Assembly: GCF_000497575.1 (NCBI RefSeq)
Contig: NZ_APJI01000006.1
Span: 332,001 to 396,000, forward strand
From: Afipia sp. OHSU_II-C1
Lineage (GTDB): Bacteria; Pseudomonadota; Alphaproteobacteria; Rhizobiales; Xanthobacteraceae
Length of the DNA: 64,000 nt
Direction of reading: 5' to 3'
Below are positions 17,029 to 26,411 of the stretch, piece after piece. The translations under genes and the position numbers were made by a program. Positions within the stretch are counted from its first letter, which is position 1, and every line of letters starts with the position of its first letter. A model generated the notes under the pieces. That model was not told the DNA's origin. It saw only the letters and a program-made list of their open reading frames with translations, and did no database searches.

Positions 17029-18222
17029 TCAGATACCGGCGTACATCCTGCCGAAATTTAGAACGCGGTCAGGATCGAAAGATTTCTTGATTTCCTGCGT
17101 CAACTTGAGCACCGCAGGAGGAAGCGGCTCGAACACATCGATCCTGCGGCGAATCTCCGATGAAGCCCGTACGAGTGTGGCGTGCCCACCGGTATTGACC
17201 ATAGCTTCCCGAACGACCGACGCTCCCGCATCGTCAGCGCCCACGACCGCGAGCCACACGAGACCACCGCCCCAGTCGTAGAAATACCGCACGCCGAGTT
17301 TTCGCCGGATGTCAGCAAGAGCACGCGGCGCTTTGGAGGGGGCCAAGGACAACCGCCAAATGGAACGATCCATTGGCTGAGCCAGCCAGTGCGCGTCGCG
17401 GATGCGCAACCAAAAGTTTGCGCTTTCATCCCCTTCGATCAGGTCGGGCAGCCCAAAGGAGCACCAGAGCCTGGCAAGTTCGCGGGATCCGTAGGCTACC
17501 GAGCCCTCGGACCCCTCTAGTCGAACGATCGTAGTCGAGTCCGACCCAATACTCGCCGGGATATGCGCCGCCGCCGAGACCGCGAAAGTCGACCCGAGCG
17601 CTGCGGTTAGCGCCGAAATCGCTGTCATGTCGTCCAAGCCGCGCAATCCCAGCGATAGGGAACGCGCCGGCTTCGGCAACACCTTGAAGATGGCTTCGCT
17701 CAAAACGCCGAGCGTGCCCCACGCACCGCAGGTCAGCTTGACCAAATCGAGCCCGGTGACATTCTTCATCACGCGCCCGCCGGATTTCACGATGTCTCCG
17801 CGGCCCGTGACCAAGCGAACGCCGATCAGGCTGTCGCGACAAGCTCCGACCGCGACACGACGCGGACCCGAAACATTCCCGGCGACAATACCTCCGATTG
17901 TCGGCTCTGCGCTCGTCCCGAACAACACACGATGATCCATCGGCTCGAACGGAAGCATCTGGTTGTGCTTGGCGAGCATCCGATCGATTTCGGAAACCGG
18001 CGTTCCAGGCAAAGCACCGATGACGAGCTCTGTCGGCTCATAAAGTGAAACTCCGCGCATGCGCTCGGTCGTTAGAGGCATAGCGTATCCACCCAGCGGT
18101 CGGCCCATCGCCGACTTGGAGCCGGCGCCGCGCACGACGAGAGGCATCTTTGCTGTAGCCGCATCCTTGATGGCAGACGACAGTCCGCACTCGTCGCGCG
18201 GCTTATAGCAATCGGTCATCAC
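17029..18222 (-). CDS. glcE: Glycolate oxidase FAD-binding subunit
   Basis: A 397-residue PCMH-type FAD protein: VVRGAGSKSAMGRPLGG, PTIGGIVAGNVSGPRRVAVGACRDSL and a C-terminal FDPDRVLNFGRMYAGI closing helix. GlcE is the shorter of the two flavin subunits of the membrane-associated glycolate oxidase. It converts glycolate to glyoxylate together with GlcD and GlcF. Confidence 0.9.
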   Translation of the reverse strand: MMTDCYKPRDECGLSSAIKDAATAKMPLVVRGAGSKSAMGRPLGGYAMPLTTERMRGVSLYEPTELVIGALPGTPVSEIDRMLAKHNQMLPFEPMDHRVLFGTSAEPTIGGIVAGNVSGPRRVAVGACRDSLIGVRLVTGRGDIVKSGGRVMKNVTGLDLVKLTCGAWGTLGVLSEAIFKVLPKPARSLSLGLRGLDDMTAISALTAALGSTFAVSAAAHIPASIGSDSTTIVRLEGSEGSVAYGSRELARLWCSFGLPDLIEGDESANFWLRIRDAHWLAQPMDRSIWRLSLAPSKAPRALADIRRKLGVRYFYDWGGGLVWLAVVGADDAGASVVREAMVNTGGHATLVRASSEIRRRIDVFEPLPPAVLKLTQEIKKSFDPDRVLNFGRMYAGI

Positions 18223-18234
18223 ACTCCCGTCACC

Positions 18235-19671
18235 CTAACCTTGACATCGAAAATCGAGGGGAAACACCTTATCCGTATTGAGCAGCCATCGCGGATCGAA
18301 CGCGGCGCGCACCCGAATCTGTTGAGCCAGATCGGCATCGTCAAACTGGCAGCGCATTAGATCACGCTTCTCGATACCGACACCGTGCTCGCCCGTCAGG
18401 CACCCACCAACTTCAACGCAGAGCCTGAGAATGTCATCTCCCGCTGCTTCCGCCTTCGACTGCTGCGACGGATCGTTCGCGTTGTAGAGGATGAGCGGAT
18501 GCATGTTGCCGTCACCGGCATGGAAAACATTCGCGACACGCAATCCGTGTCGCTGTACGATCTTGGAGATCTCCGCCAAAACGTACGACAGCTTGCCGGT
18601 CGGCACCGTGCCGTCCATGCACAAATAGTCAGCGACTCGCCCGGTCGCACCGAAAGCCGACTTCCGCCCCTTCCAGATTGCCGCCGTCTCAATTGCCGAC
18701 CTGCTCTCGCGCACTGTCGTCGCACCATTCGCACGAGCGATGGCGGTGATGTCCGCCAGCGTCGCGTCCATCTCGGCGTCGGACCCTTCGACCTCTACAA
18801 TCAGAAGGGCCTCGACATCGAGCGGATAGCCGGCCTTGGCGAAGGCCTCGCAGATCTCGATGGCGGCCTTGTCCATGTATTCGATGGCTACGGGAATGAT
18901 ACCGGCGGCAATGACGTCCGCAACCGCCTTGCCCGCTCCCTCGCAAGACGGGAAACCGAACAGAACCGGGCGCGCTCCCTCGGCCGATTTCAGAATTCGG
19001 AGGGTCGCTTCGGTCACTATCCCGAGCTGCCCCTCGGAGCCGACGACCAGGCCCAGCAGATCGAGTCCAGCGCTATCGAGATAGTCACCGCCGAGATCGA
19101 TGATCGATCCATCGATCAGTACCATCCTTACGCCGAGGAGGTTATTGGTCGTGACTCCATACTTCAGGCAATGCGCGCCTCCGGAGTTGTTGGCAATGTT
19201 GCCTCCGATCGTGCAGGCAAGTTGAGAGGAAGGGTCTGGCGCATAGAAGAAGCCGTTCTCCGCCACCACCGCCGTTACGCTCAAATTTGTGACTCCCGCT
19301 TCGACGCGGATGAAGCGGTCATCGTAGTTGACCGCGAGCACCCGATTCATCTTTGAAAGTCCGAGAACGACGGCGTCTTCACTCGGAATTGCCCCGCCGG
19401 CGAGAGACGTACCTGCGCCGCGCGGCACGACCTTGACGCCGGTGTCGTGACAGTATTTCAAAACGGCACTCACCTCTTCGGTCGTCTTCGGTAGGACGAC
19501 GGCGAGCGGCATCTTGCGATAGGCCGTCAACGCATCTGTCTCATAAGCCCGACACTCGTCCGTCGACGTTATTAGCCCAGCGGGGTCAACAAGGCGGGTT
19601 AGATCGTTTATGATTGAATCTCGGCGCGCGAGGATTTCTCGATTTGGTTCGGTGAACCTAATTTTGCTCAT
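18235..19671 (-). CDS. glcD: Glycolate oxidase, catalytic FAD subunit
   Basis: A 478-residue FAD-linked oxidase. The FAD-binding VVPRGAGTSLAGGAIP and NNSGGAHCLKYGVT regions and the C-terminal GCLTGEHGVGIEKRDLM motif with conserved acidic and His residues are all present. GAGGA lies before the ATG. A perfect 7-bp-arm hairpin sits at 19683-19702, directly before the ribosome site. With GlcE/GlcF it makes the complete enzyme, so glycolate or a 2-hydroxy acid is an expected intermediate of the pathway. Confidence 0.9.
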   Translation of the reverse strand: MSKIRFTEPNREILARRDSIINDLTRLVDPAGLITSTDECRAYETDALTAYRKMPLAVVLPKTTEEVSAVLKYCHDTGVKVVPRGAGTSLAGGAIPSEDAVVLGLSKMNRVLAVNYDDRFIRVEAGVTNLSVTAVVAENGFFYAPDPSSQLACTIGGNIANNSGGAHCLKYGVTTNNLLGVRMVLIDGSIIDLGGDYLDSAGLDLLGLVVGSEGQLGIVTEATLRILKSAEGARPVLFGFPSCEGAGKAVADVIAAGIIPVAIEYMDKAAIEICEAFAKAGYPLDVEALLIVEVEGSDAEMDATLADITAIARANGATTVRESRSAIETAAIWKGRKSAFGATGRVADYLCMDGTVPTGKLSYVLAEISKIVQRHGLRVANVFHAGDGNMHPLILYNANDPSQQSKAEAAGDDILRLCVEVGGCLTGEHGVGIEKRDLMRCQFDDADLAQQIRVRAAFDPRWLLNTDKVFPLDFRCQG

Positions 19672-19758
19672 CGTATCCTCGTCATCGGATATTTTTCCGA
19701 TGGGTCAGTCGCGGCCTGATGCAATCGACATAAGCCCGACGCATCCACCATCGAGCTT

Positions 19759-20628
19759 CTATTGCACTAACGCCACGACCCTCTCAGGGTGGCCCGACCA
19801 GCGCCAACCAAGCGTCGGCCGCGATAGCCCTAGCATCATTCCGCCAAGGGCCGGAGGATGAAGCCAGAGTTGCTCCGGATCTCGACCGCTCCGCTTCTCC
19901 TCGCGCGGATCCAGCGTGTGTCCCACGTCGTCCGCCTTCGCCGATCTTTCGATGCGACCGATCTCTCGGCTTTCGGCATACGCCATATAGAAAGACGAGC
20001 CTTGGCGGGCGTGATACCTGCCGAGCGTCTTGGTGAAGTCCGTCGGCGTGATGACTTCAAATCGGTCGAGGCGATCAGGCGCGAAGAGAGTGAGGACGCC
20101 CGTATAGCCAAAGAGCTCCGAGGTAATCGTCACGAAATTCCGTGTATCAAGACGAAAGACTTCGGCGAAGCGCGTTACCGCGGCTGCCTGGTCGGCCGCG
20201 AGCAAAGTCACCTCATAAAGGAAATCAATCCCGCCGGTCGGCTCCACCGTACGCGGGGGAGAGATTACGAAATGGACCGGCTTCCCCTCGATTTCGAACC
20301 GGAGAAAATCCTGGCCATTTTCGTGCTGATGCTCAACTCCGACCGACGTGGCATGATGCACCAGTGCACGCGGGTCGAGTGAGGTCGCGCCGGCGCCGAA
20401 TAGATGAGATCGCCCGCGTCTTGCCAGTTCGTCCGCGACAACGCCGTTGCCTTCCGGCTCCAACAACTCAATCTCGCCGGTCCCGGCACGCAATGTCACT
20501 CGTTTGGCGCCCAATCCCCGGACCCGATCCGCAGAGACTTGTTCCGCCCCCAATCGGCGACGCCACATCTCCGCGGCACTTTTGGCATCCGGCGTCGCGA
20601 TCTGAACGCGGTCGATGGTCAACAACAC
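19759..20628 (-). CDS. VOC family protein (glyoxalase/bleomycin-resistance fold)
   Basis: A 289-residue protein with two VOC-type modules: IDRVQIATPDAKSAAEMWRRRLGAEQV at the start and a second beginning IDFLYEVTLLAADQAAAVTRFAEVF. The fold includes glyoxalases, extradiol dioxygenases and fosfomycin transferases. Metal-binding residues cannot be assigned by eye and the enzyme reaction is unknown. Its place between aldehyde dehydrogenase and GlcD suggests a step on a small acyl or glyoxal-type intermediate, or a ring-cleavage role; the latter would be attractive because no other ring-cleavage enzyme is encoded here. Confidence 0.75.
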   Translation of the reverse strand: MLLTIDRVQIATPDAKSAAEMWRRRLGAEQVSADRVRGLGAKRVTLRAGTGEIELLEPEGNGVVADELARRGRSHLFGAGATSLDPRALVHHATSVGVEHQHENGQDFLRFEIEGKPVHFVISPPRTVEPTGGIDFLYEVTLLAADQAAAVTRFAEVFRLDTRNFVTITSELFGYTGVLTLFAPDRLDRFEVITPTDFTKTLGRYHARQGSSFYMAYAESREIGRIERSAKADDVGHTLDPREEKRSGRDPEQLWLHPPALGGMMLGLSRPTLGWRWSGHPERVVALVQ

Positions 20629-20755
20629 TTCGCTAACTCGCTTTAGGCGTTGGATCTTTGGGCCCTAGAGTCTGGCGCGGCGAAGGACCGTCGCGAGGTT
20701 TGACCTGCGCGACGCATGCTCCGCGACGGCGTATCAGCATTGCCGATCGCGCATG

Positions 20756-22210
20756 CTAACCGTGCATCTGGGTCAGGAACTTAGTGTTGAGATACGCGTC
20801 CATCGCTTCTGTACCACCTTCCGAACCGTATCCGGAGTCCTTGATTCCTCCGAAGGGAGTCTCCGGTAAGGCAAGGCCTTGGTGGTTGATCGACACCATT
20901 CCACTCTCCACGATCGAGCCGAGCGCGCCGATCGTCGCCGCTGACTTCGTATACGCATATGCAGCAAGGCCATAAGGGAGCCGATTCGCTTCGACCATGG
21001 CATCCTCGAATGTCGAGAACGACGCGATTGGCACAACAGGGCCGAATGGCTCCTCGTTCATAATGCGCGAGTCCAGAGGCACGTCCGTCAGAACCGTCGG
21101 TTGAAAGAAGAAGCCATCGTTGCGCAGGCGCCTTCCACCTGTCCGGATGCGCGCGCCGCGCTGAACGGCGTCCGAGACCAGCGCGTCCATCGCCTCGACT
21201 CGACGGAGATTAGCTAGTGGTCCCATTTGGGTCGCTTCGTCGAGGCCGTCCCCGACGACGAGAGCTTTGGCAGCAGCGGTGAATTGTTCAACGAAGTCGT
21301 CGTAGACCCGTTCATGGACCATGAACCGGGTCGGAGAAACACAAACCTGGCCGGCATTCCTGAACTTTGCCGCGGACAGCAATTTTGCCGCTTGTTTGAC
21401 ATCTGCGTCCTCGAAGACTAGCGCAGGCGCATGTCCACCTAGCTCCATCGTAACGCGCTTCATGTGACTTCCAGCGAGAGCCGCAAGCCGCTTCCCGACT
21501 GGCGTCGAACCCGTGAACGAAATCTTGCGAATGACAGGGTGGGCAATCAAGTATTCCGATATGTCGGACGGCACACCGAAAACGAGATTGAGGACACCGG
21601 AGGGCAAGCCGGCATCGACATAAGCATTGACCAGAGCTGCACAACTTGCCGGCGTTTCTTCGGGTCCCTTCAGAATCACGGAGCACCCGGCCGCCATCGC
21701 AGCTGATATCTTTCTGACGGCTTGGTTGATCGGAAAATTCCACGGCGTGAAGGCGGCGACAGGCCCAACTGGCTCGCGGATCACGACCTGCTGTACGGCG
21801 CCGGAACGTGACGGAATGGTCCGACCGTAGGATCGACGCGCCTCCTCCGCGAACCAGTCGATGATGTCTGCGCCGAGCAACACCTCCATCTTCGCCTCGC
21901 CCAGCGGCTTGCCTTGCTCGAGCGTCATGATACGCGCGATTGAGGCGGCTCGCTCGCGGAGCTTTTCGGCAGCCCCACGCATCAATTTGTATCGCTCGAA
22001 GGAAGACGTCCTCCGCCACAATTCGAACCCGCGCACGGCCGATTCAAGTGCGTCGTCGAGATCGGGGATAGACGCGTGCGCAACTGTTCCGATCAATTTT
22101 CCCGTCGCCGGATTCAGGATGGGCTCGACCTTTCCGCTCGTTCCATCGCGCCAGGATCCATCGATGAACAACTTTGTATCGGGGTACATCTGCTCGCGAC
22201 TTGTCACCAT
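20756..22210 (-). CDS. NAD(P)-dependent aldehyde dehydrogenase, GabD/succinate-semialdehyde type
   Basis: A 484-residue ALDH. Visible landmarks are the NAD site [12 protein letters not shown], the catalytic Glu in [18 protein letters not shown], the catalytic Cys in [14 protein letters not shown], and the terminal [23 protein letters not shown]. The subfamily resembles succinate-semialdehyde dehydrogenases, but neighbours point to an island-specific aldehyde, for example the product of the GMC alcohol oxidoreductase. Start at 22210 with GGACGGAA upstream. Confidence 0.9.
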   Translation of the reverse strand: MVTSREQMYPDTKLFIDGSWRDGTSGKVEPILNPATGKLIGTVAHASIPDLDDALESAVRGFELWRRTSSFERYKLMRGAAEKLRERAASIARIMTLEQGKPLGEAKMEVLLGADIIDWFAEEARRSYGRTIPSRSGAVQQVVIREPVGPVAAFTPWNFPINQAVRKISAAMAAGCSVILKGPEETPASCAALVNAYVDAGLPSGVLNLVFGVPSDISEYLIAHPVIRKISFTGSTPVGKRLAALAGSHMKRVTMELGGHAPALVFEDADVKQAAKLLSAAKFRNAGQVCVSPTRFMVHERVYDDFVEQFTAAAKALVVGDGLDEATQMGPLANLRRVEAMDALVSDAVQRGARIRTGGRRLRNDGFFFQPTVLTDVPLDSRIMNEEPFGPVVPIASFSTFEDAMVEANRLPYGLAAYAYTKSAATIGALGSIVESGMVSINHQGLALPETPFGGIKDSGYGSEGGTEAMDAYLNTKFLTQMHG

Positions 22211-22235
22211 TTCCGTCCGTCCGGTCTATAATTCG

Positions 22236-23792
22236 TTAAACTGAGGTAGCCGCTGACAGCGACTCCTCGGCGCGCTTTTTCAAGTCGTGCTTTCTAATCT
22301 TCCCGTTCGGGGCTACCGGAAGTTGCGGCAAGACAATGATCTGCTGCGGCTTCTTGTATGGTGCGAGCTGCCGCTCCACGAGCGCGAGCAGTTCGGCCAC
22401 TTCGATGGTGCTTCCAGGGGTCGGCTCAACGAAAGCGATGATTTCCTCGTTGCCCTCGATTGATCGCCCGACTACCGCGGAATTGAGAACCGCCGGATGA
22501 GAATTGAGGACAGCCTCGATTTCGGGCGGATAGACGTTGAAGCCGGACCTGATAATTAGCTCCTTCGACCGGCCTTGGACCACCAGTTCGCCGCCCGGCG
22601 ACCGGCTGACGATATCTCCGGTTTTCAAATATCCTTCGCGATCGATCGCCTCCGCGGTCATGTCCGGCTGACCATAATACCCCAACATCACGTTGGGCCC
22701 GCGAACGAGCAGTTCGCCCGCTTCGCCATCGGGTACTTCCCGCCCATCAGGTCCGACGATCTTGGTTTCGATTCCCGGGATTGGCGGTCCGATGTTGATT
22801 TCGTTGCTTCCCATGGCATACAGCGTCCGACTGATGGTCGGAGACGTCTCGGTCAGCCCGTAACCATTATGAAGCACCACGCCGAACACTCGCTCGACGC
22901 TCTGTCGCAGAGACAGATCGAGCGGTGCCGTTCCGGTATAGACATAACGAAGGTTATTGGGCGTGAGCTTGATATTGTTCTGATCGACGTAAGCGATGAT
23001 CCGCGACAACATCGCAGGGACGGCATTGAAGGCGGTCAACGAACCATTCACGACGGCGTCGATTGCTTGCGTGAGAGAGAACCTCGGCATGATCCGCAGG
23101 TGTGCGCCGACAAACAACATACCTTGCAGCAACGTCAACCCGTACGAATGAGAGATCGGCATAACGCAAAGCGTGACGTCCTCGGGAAAGAGCGTGTTGG
23201 TTCTTTTGCCCCGGCCCGCCACGTAAGCGAGGTTGCGATGACTGAGCATCACTCCCTTCGGGCGACCGGTAGTCCCCGTCGTGTAGATGAGAACTGCAAC
23301 CTGACGGGCGGGATCCTCATAGACCTCCTCGGGAACGGCGCTCGCCTCCAACTTACCGACCTTGATCGCTCCAATCCCCGTGAACGCTTCGGCTTCCGCG
23401 CCGCGCCGGCACGCCGCAGCATCTGCTTCCGCCGATATTCCATGCGTATAGAATACGCGTCTGGGCTTGCAATCACCCTCAATGGCGTCCAGTTCGTGCG
23501 GGCCGAGCCGTGCGCTCGTCATCACTGCCCATGCATCAAGCCGGCTCGCCGCATACATCAGGACGATGGCGCCGATTGAGTTCTCGCCCACCACCATGAC
23601 CCGATCACCGGGACGGATCCCTAGACGCGCCAAGTCACCTGCAACGGCCTCGATCGTATCGATCAGTCTCCGATAGGACCAAACGATGCCCCGCTCGTCA
23701 GTAAGAGCCGGCCGGGATGCTCCTGCTTTGGCCCCCTCATCCACAATGAGGTGGATGCGTCGCGGCAGGCTAGTCAAATAATCCACTTCCAT
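22236..23792 (-). CDS. AMP-forming acyl-CoA synthetase / ligase
   Basis: A 518-residue ANL-superfamily ligase: the P-loop-like TTGTTGRPKGVMLSH, the adenine motif NGYGLTETSPTI, the hinge YLKTGDIV and the C-terminal GRSKELIIRSGFNVYPPEIE with the catalytic lysine region PVAPNGKIRKHDL. It activates a carboxylic acid (aliphatic, aryl or aryloxy) as a CoA thioester. First gene of the ligase-ALDH-VOC-glcDEF operon, downstream of tandem operator site C. Confidence 0.9.
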   Translation of the reverse strand: MEVDYLTSLPRRIHLIVDEGAKAGASRPALTDERGIVWSYRRLIDTIEAVAGDLARLGIRPGDRVMVVGENSIGAIVLMYAASRLDAWAVMTSARLGPHELDAIEGDCKPRRVFYTHGISAEADAAACRRGAEAEAFTGIGAIKVGKLEASAVPEEVYEDPARQVAVLIYTTGTTGRPKGVMLSHRNLAYVAGRGKRTNTLFPEDVTLCVMPISHSYGLTLLQGMLFVGAHLRIMPRFSLTQAIDAVVNGSLTAFNAVPAMLSRIIAYVDQNNIKLTPNNLRYVYTGTAPLDLSLRQSVERVFGVVLHNGYGLTETSPTISRTLYAMGSNEINIGPPIPGIETKIVGPDGREVPDGEAGELLVRGPNVMLGYYGQPDMTAEAIDREGYLKTGDIVSRSPGGELVVQGRSKELIIRSGFNVYPPEIEAVLNSHPAVLNSAVVGRSIEGNEEIIAFVEPTPGSTIEVAELLALVERQLAPYKKPQQIIVLPQLPVAPNGKIRKHDLKKRAEESLSAATSV

Positions 23793-23893
23793 GGTGGGCC
23801 CAATCTTCTTCGCCAGAACTTCCGCATCCAGCTCCTCGACTACAAGCGGCTGCGGATGGCGAGGTTAGTCTGTTGCTGGATTTTCACCGATAC

Positions 23894-23918
23894 TGGTAGG
23901 ACCAGTTTGGTATGATCA
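23894..23918. promoter_or_regulatory. Tandem GntR-type operator, site C (ligase operon)
   Basis: TGGTAGGACCA (23894-23904), GTT, TGGTATGATCA (23908-23918). On the minus strand a perfect -35 TTGACA (23933-23928) precedes it, so the operator would cover the -10 region of the ligase operon promoter. The -10 itself is weak. Confidence 0.65.
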
Positions 23919-24007
23919 CAATCGTATTGTCAAGTGCGTTTTGAGCGGCGCCGCATAACGCGCGCGCCAACGGCCTGAATTTGCACAATCGATCGAAATT
24001 GAGCTTT

Positions 24008-25393
24008 CTAAGCCGCCGCGTCGCGCACGTAACGTGCAGTGCGGGTACGCATAGTCACCAGTTCCTCGGCGGAGGTCGGGTGCAGCGCCATAGTGGCGTC
24101 GAAGTCCGCCTTGGTAGCCTTCATCTTTACGGCAATGGCGATGACCTGAACCAATTCGGCCGCGTCCGATCCAACGATATGGCAACCCACGACGCGGTCG
24201 CTCCCCGCGTCAACCACCAGTTTCATCAACACCCGCGACTCGCTGCCGGACAGCGTCGCCTTCAACGGGCGGAACGCCGCCTTGTAGACATCAACGATAG
24301 CGAACTGCGCCCGCGCCTGCGCCTCGGTGAGGCCCACGGTGCCGACCTGGGGCTGCGTGAACACGGCGGTCGGAATATCGATGTGATCGACCTTGACCGC
24401 CCGCTTGCCGAAAACCGTATCGGCGAAAGCGTGGCCCTCACGGATCGCTACCGGCGTCAGATTGAAGCGATGGGTGACGTCGCCGACCGCATAGATATGT
24501 GGCACCGAGCTCTGCGAGGCTTCGTTGACGACGATGCCTCCGTTATCCGGGTTGATGGCGACGCCGGCTTTCTCCAGCCCGAGATTTGCGACGGCGGGGT
24601 GACGGCCGATGGCGAACATCACCTTGTCGGACGCGATGCTGGAGCCATTCGACAGGTGCGACGTGTACCAATCGTCGTGCTTCTCAATCCCGTCGACCGT
24701 GCAACCGGTCAGGATGGTAATGCCGTTCTTCTCCATCTCATCGCGGACATGGGCGCGGACGTCGTCGTCGAAGCCACGCAGGATGTTGTCGCCGCGATAG
24801 ACCACAGTCACGAGGGAACCCAGGCCCGAGAAGATGCACGCAAACTCCAGCGCGATATAGCCACCGCCCTGGATCAGGATACGCTTCGGCAATTCGGGTA
24901 GATGAAATGCTTCGTTCGATGAGATGACATGCTCGATGCCGGGAATGGCCTTGCCGTGGTTCGGTGCGCCGCCCGTGGCGATCAGGATATACTTCGAGCG
25001 CACCCTCCTGCCGCCGTCGAGCACCAGCGTATGCGGGTCCTCGAACACGGCGCGCGACTTGATCACCTGCACGCCAGATTTCTCCACGTTGGTGGTGTAG
25101 GCCGCTTCCAGCCGGGCGATCTCCTTGTCTTTGTTGGCGATCAGGGTGGCCCAGTCGAACGTCGCCGGCGGAACGGTCCAGCCGAAGCCCGCGGCATCCG
25201 CGATGTCGTGGCTGAAATGCGAGGCGTAGGCGAATAGCTTCTTCGGTACGCACCCGCGAATGACGCAAGTGCCGCCCATCCGATATTCCTCGGCGATCAT
25301 GACGCGGGCGCCATGGCCAGCGGCGATCCGCGCGGCGCGCACGCCGCCCGAGCCGCCACCTATGACAAACAGATCCGTCTCAAAGCTATCCAT
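24008..25393 (-). CDS. gor: Glutathione-disulfide reductase
   Basis: A 461-residue flavoprotein with FAD site GGGSGGVRAARIAAGHGARV, the redox disulfide in GGTCVIRGCVPKKL, an NADPH-binding IQGGGYIALEFACIFSGLGS and the C-terminal MALHPTSAEELVTMR with the active-site His-Glu pair. It regenerates glutathione. Carriage of a private gor inside a catabolic island that also has a GST points to a glutathione-consuming step. It starts 120 bp from operator site D and is divergent from the GntR gene. Confidence 0.93.
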   Translation of the reverse strand: MDSFETDLFVIGGGSGGVRAARIAAGHGARVMIAEEYRMGGTCVIRGCVPKKLFAYASHFSHDIADAAGFGWTVPPATFDWATLIANKDKEIARLEAAYTTNVEKSGVQVIKSRAVFEDPHTLVLDGGRRVRSKYILIATGGAPNHGKAIPGIEHVISSNEAFHLPELPKRILIQGGGYIALEFACIFSGLGSLVTVVYRGDNILRGFDDDVRAHVRDEMEKNGITILTGCTVDGIEKHDDWYTSHLSNGSSIASDKVMFAIGRHPAVANLGLEKAGVAINPDNGGIVVNEASQSSVPHIYAVGDVTHRFNLTPVAIREGHAFADTVFGKRAVKVDHIDIPTAVFTQPQVGTVGLTEAQARAQFAIVDVYKAAFRPLKATLSGSESRVLMKLVVDAGSDRVVGCHIVGSDAAELVQVIAIAVKMKATKADFDATMALHPTSAEELVTMRTRTARYVRDAAA

Positions 25394-25513
25394 GCTGGGA
25401 AATCAATTCTTTAGGTGGATTTGGCGCGTTTCAGATGCTTCAATTTCCTCAACCTGATATCTACTGAAGCAGGGCGGATTCGACCGAGATCCTCAAGGTT
25501 CCTCCAAAGTACT

Positions 25514-25536
25514 GGTCGACCAATTTGGTCGGCCAT
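25514..25536. promoter_or_regulatory. Tandem GntR-type operator, site D (gor / gntR)
   Basis: TGGTCGACCA (25514-25523), ATT, TGGTCGGCCA (25527-25536). Each half is one base shorter than at the other sites (TGGN4CCA). It lies between gor and the regulator gene, so it could mediate autoregulation. A looser TGGT...ACCA pair occurs at 25566-25580. Confidence 0.55.
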
Positions 25537-25595
25537 GATTAGCTACCGAGGAAATCGAAATCAAGTGGTCGGCAGGACCAGGCAGGATATTTTAG

Positions 25596-26324
25596 ATGAC
25601 TGAGCGAAATCGAACCGACAAGCTTGAGGCTCCTTCGAACGCCATCGGAAAGATCCTTTCCTTCATCCGTGAGCGCCGCTATCAGCCCTCCGAACGGTTG
25701 CCATCAGAACGCGACTTTGCGGAAAAGTTCGACACCAGTCGCGGCGCGGTTCGAGAGGCTCTGGCCGCACTTGAAACCATGCGAGTGATAGAACGGCGCC
25801 CAAATTCTGGAATCTATCTGCGAAAGATCGAAGAGAGCAGCATCGATGCTCTAGTGCTTTATGCTGAATCCGGAGTTCCATTCGAGGCCAAGGAAATCGC
25901 CGACGTCATGGAGGTCCGGCGCATGCTCGAAGGGCAGGCGGTCAGGTTGGCCTGCACACGCAGGACCGCGGACAACATTCGCGAGATCACCGCCATACTT
26001 GAAGAGACCAACAAGCGCCTATCCAAAAAGCAAAGCATAGAGCGCGAGGACGAGGCGTTCCATCTTGCGATTTTTGCTGCAACCAAGAACGACATTTTGC
26101 TGCGCGTGGCGAGATCGTTCTACGAACTGTCCAGGCATCGACGGAAGGTCTACTTTGCCGACCAAAATCGAGGTCGACAATCTTATGAGGACCATTGCAC
26201 CATCTTGGAAGCGATCGAAGAGCGGCGGGTAGGCCTAGCCGAACAACAGATGAACGCTCACCTCTCGCGAACAGTGGAGGCATGGCAATCGCTTCTAGGG
26301 GAAACCAAAGTCACAAAACGTTAG
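25596..26324 (+). CDS. FadR-subfamily GntR transcriptional regulator
   Basis: A 242-residue regulator: an N-terminal winged helix (ILSFIRERRYQPSERLPSERDFAEKFDTSRGAVREALAALETMRVIERRPNSGIYL) and a C-terminal FCD domain of six helices with the metal/ligand residues in DEAFHLAIFAATKN and a later DHCTILEAIEERR. FCD proteins usually repress and release DNA on binding an organic acid. It is the only regulator inside the catabolic island and an operator lies in its own upstream region, so it is the natural candidate to bind all seven tandem sites. That link is inferred. Confidence 0.9.
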   Translation: MTERNRTDKLEAPSNAIGKILSFIRERRYQPSERLPSERDFAEKFDTSRGAVREALAALETMRVIERRPNSGIYLRKIEESSIDALVLYAESGVPFEAKEIADVMEVRRMLEGQAVRLACTRRTADNIREITAILEETNKRLSKKQSIEREDEAFHLAIFAATKNDILLRVARSFYELSRHRRKVYFADQNRGRQSYEDHCTILEAIEERRVGLAEQQMNAHLSRTVEAWQSLLGETKVTKR

Positions 26325-26376
26325 TCTTGCCGGGCACCCCGTCCGCCATCTCTACGCGAAATACCCACGGTCTAGC

Positions 26377-26400
26377 GCGAAGCACGAGGACGTGCTTCGC
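26377..26400. terminator. Hairpin between convergent gntR and ABC operon
   Basis: A perfect 10-bp-arm hairpin, GCGAAGCACG - AGGA - CGTGCTTCGC, lies between the 3' ends of the GntR gene and the sugar-type ABC operon. There is no T-run on either strand, so it may be a rho-dependent or mRNA-stabilising structure rather than a classical intrinsic terminator. Confidence 0.5.
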
Positions 26401-26411
26401 TCGAACAGTGC

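Noticed and set aside
18385-19356. 323-residue plus-strand frame opposite glcD
   Set aside because: Shadow of glcD, which is complete and fits the glcDEF order.
25566-25580. Eighth operator copy (TGGT and ACCA)
   Set aside because: The arms are 7 bp apart instead of 3 and no second TGGN5CCA copy follows, so it does not fit the tandem pattern.
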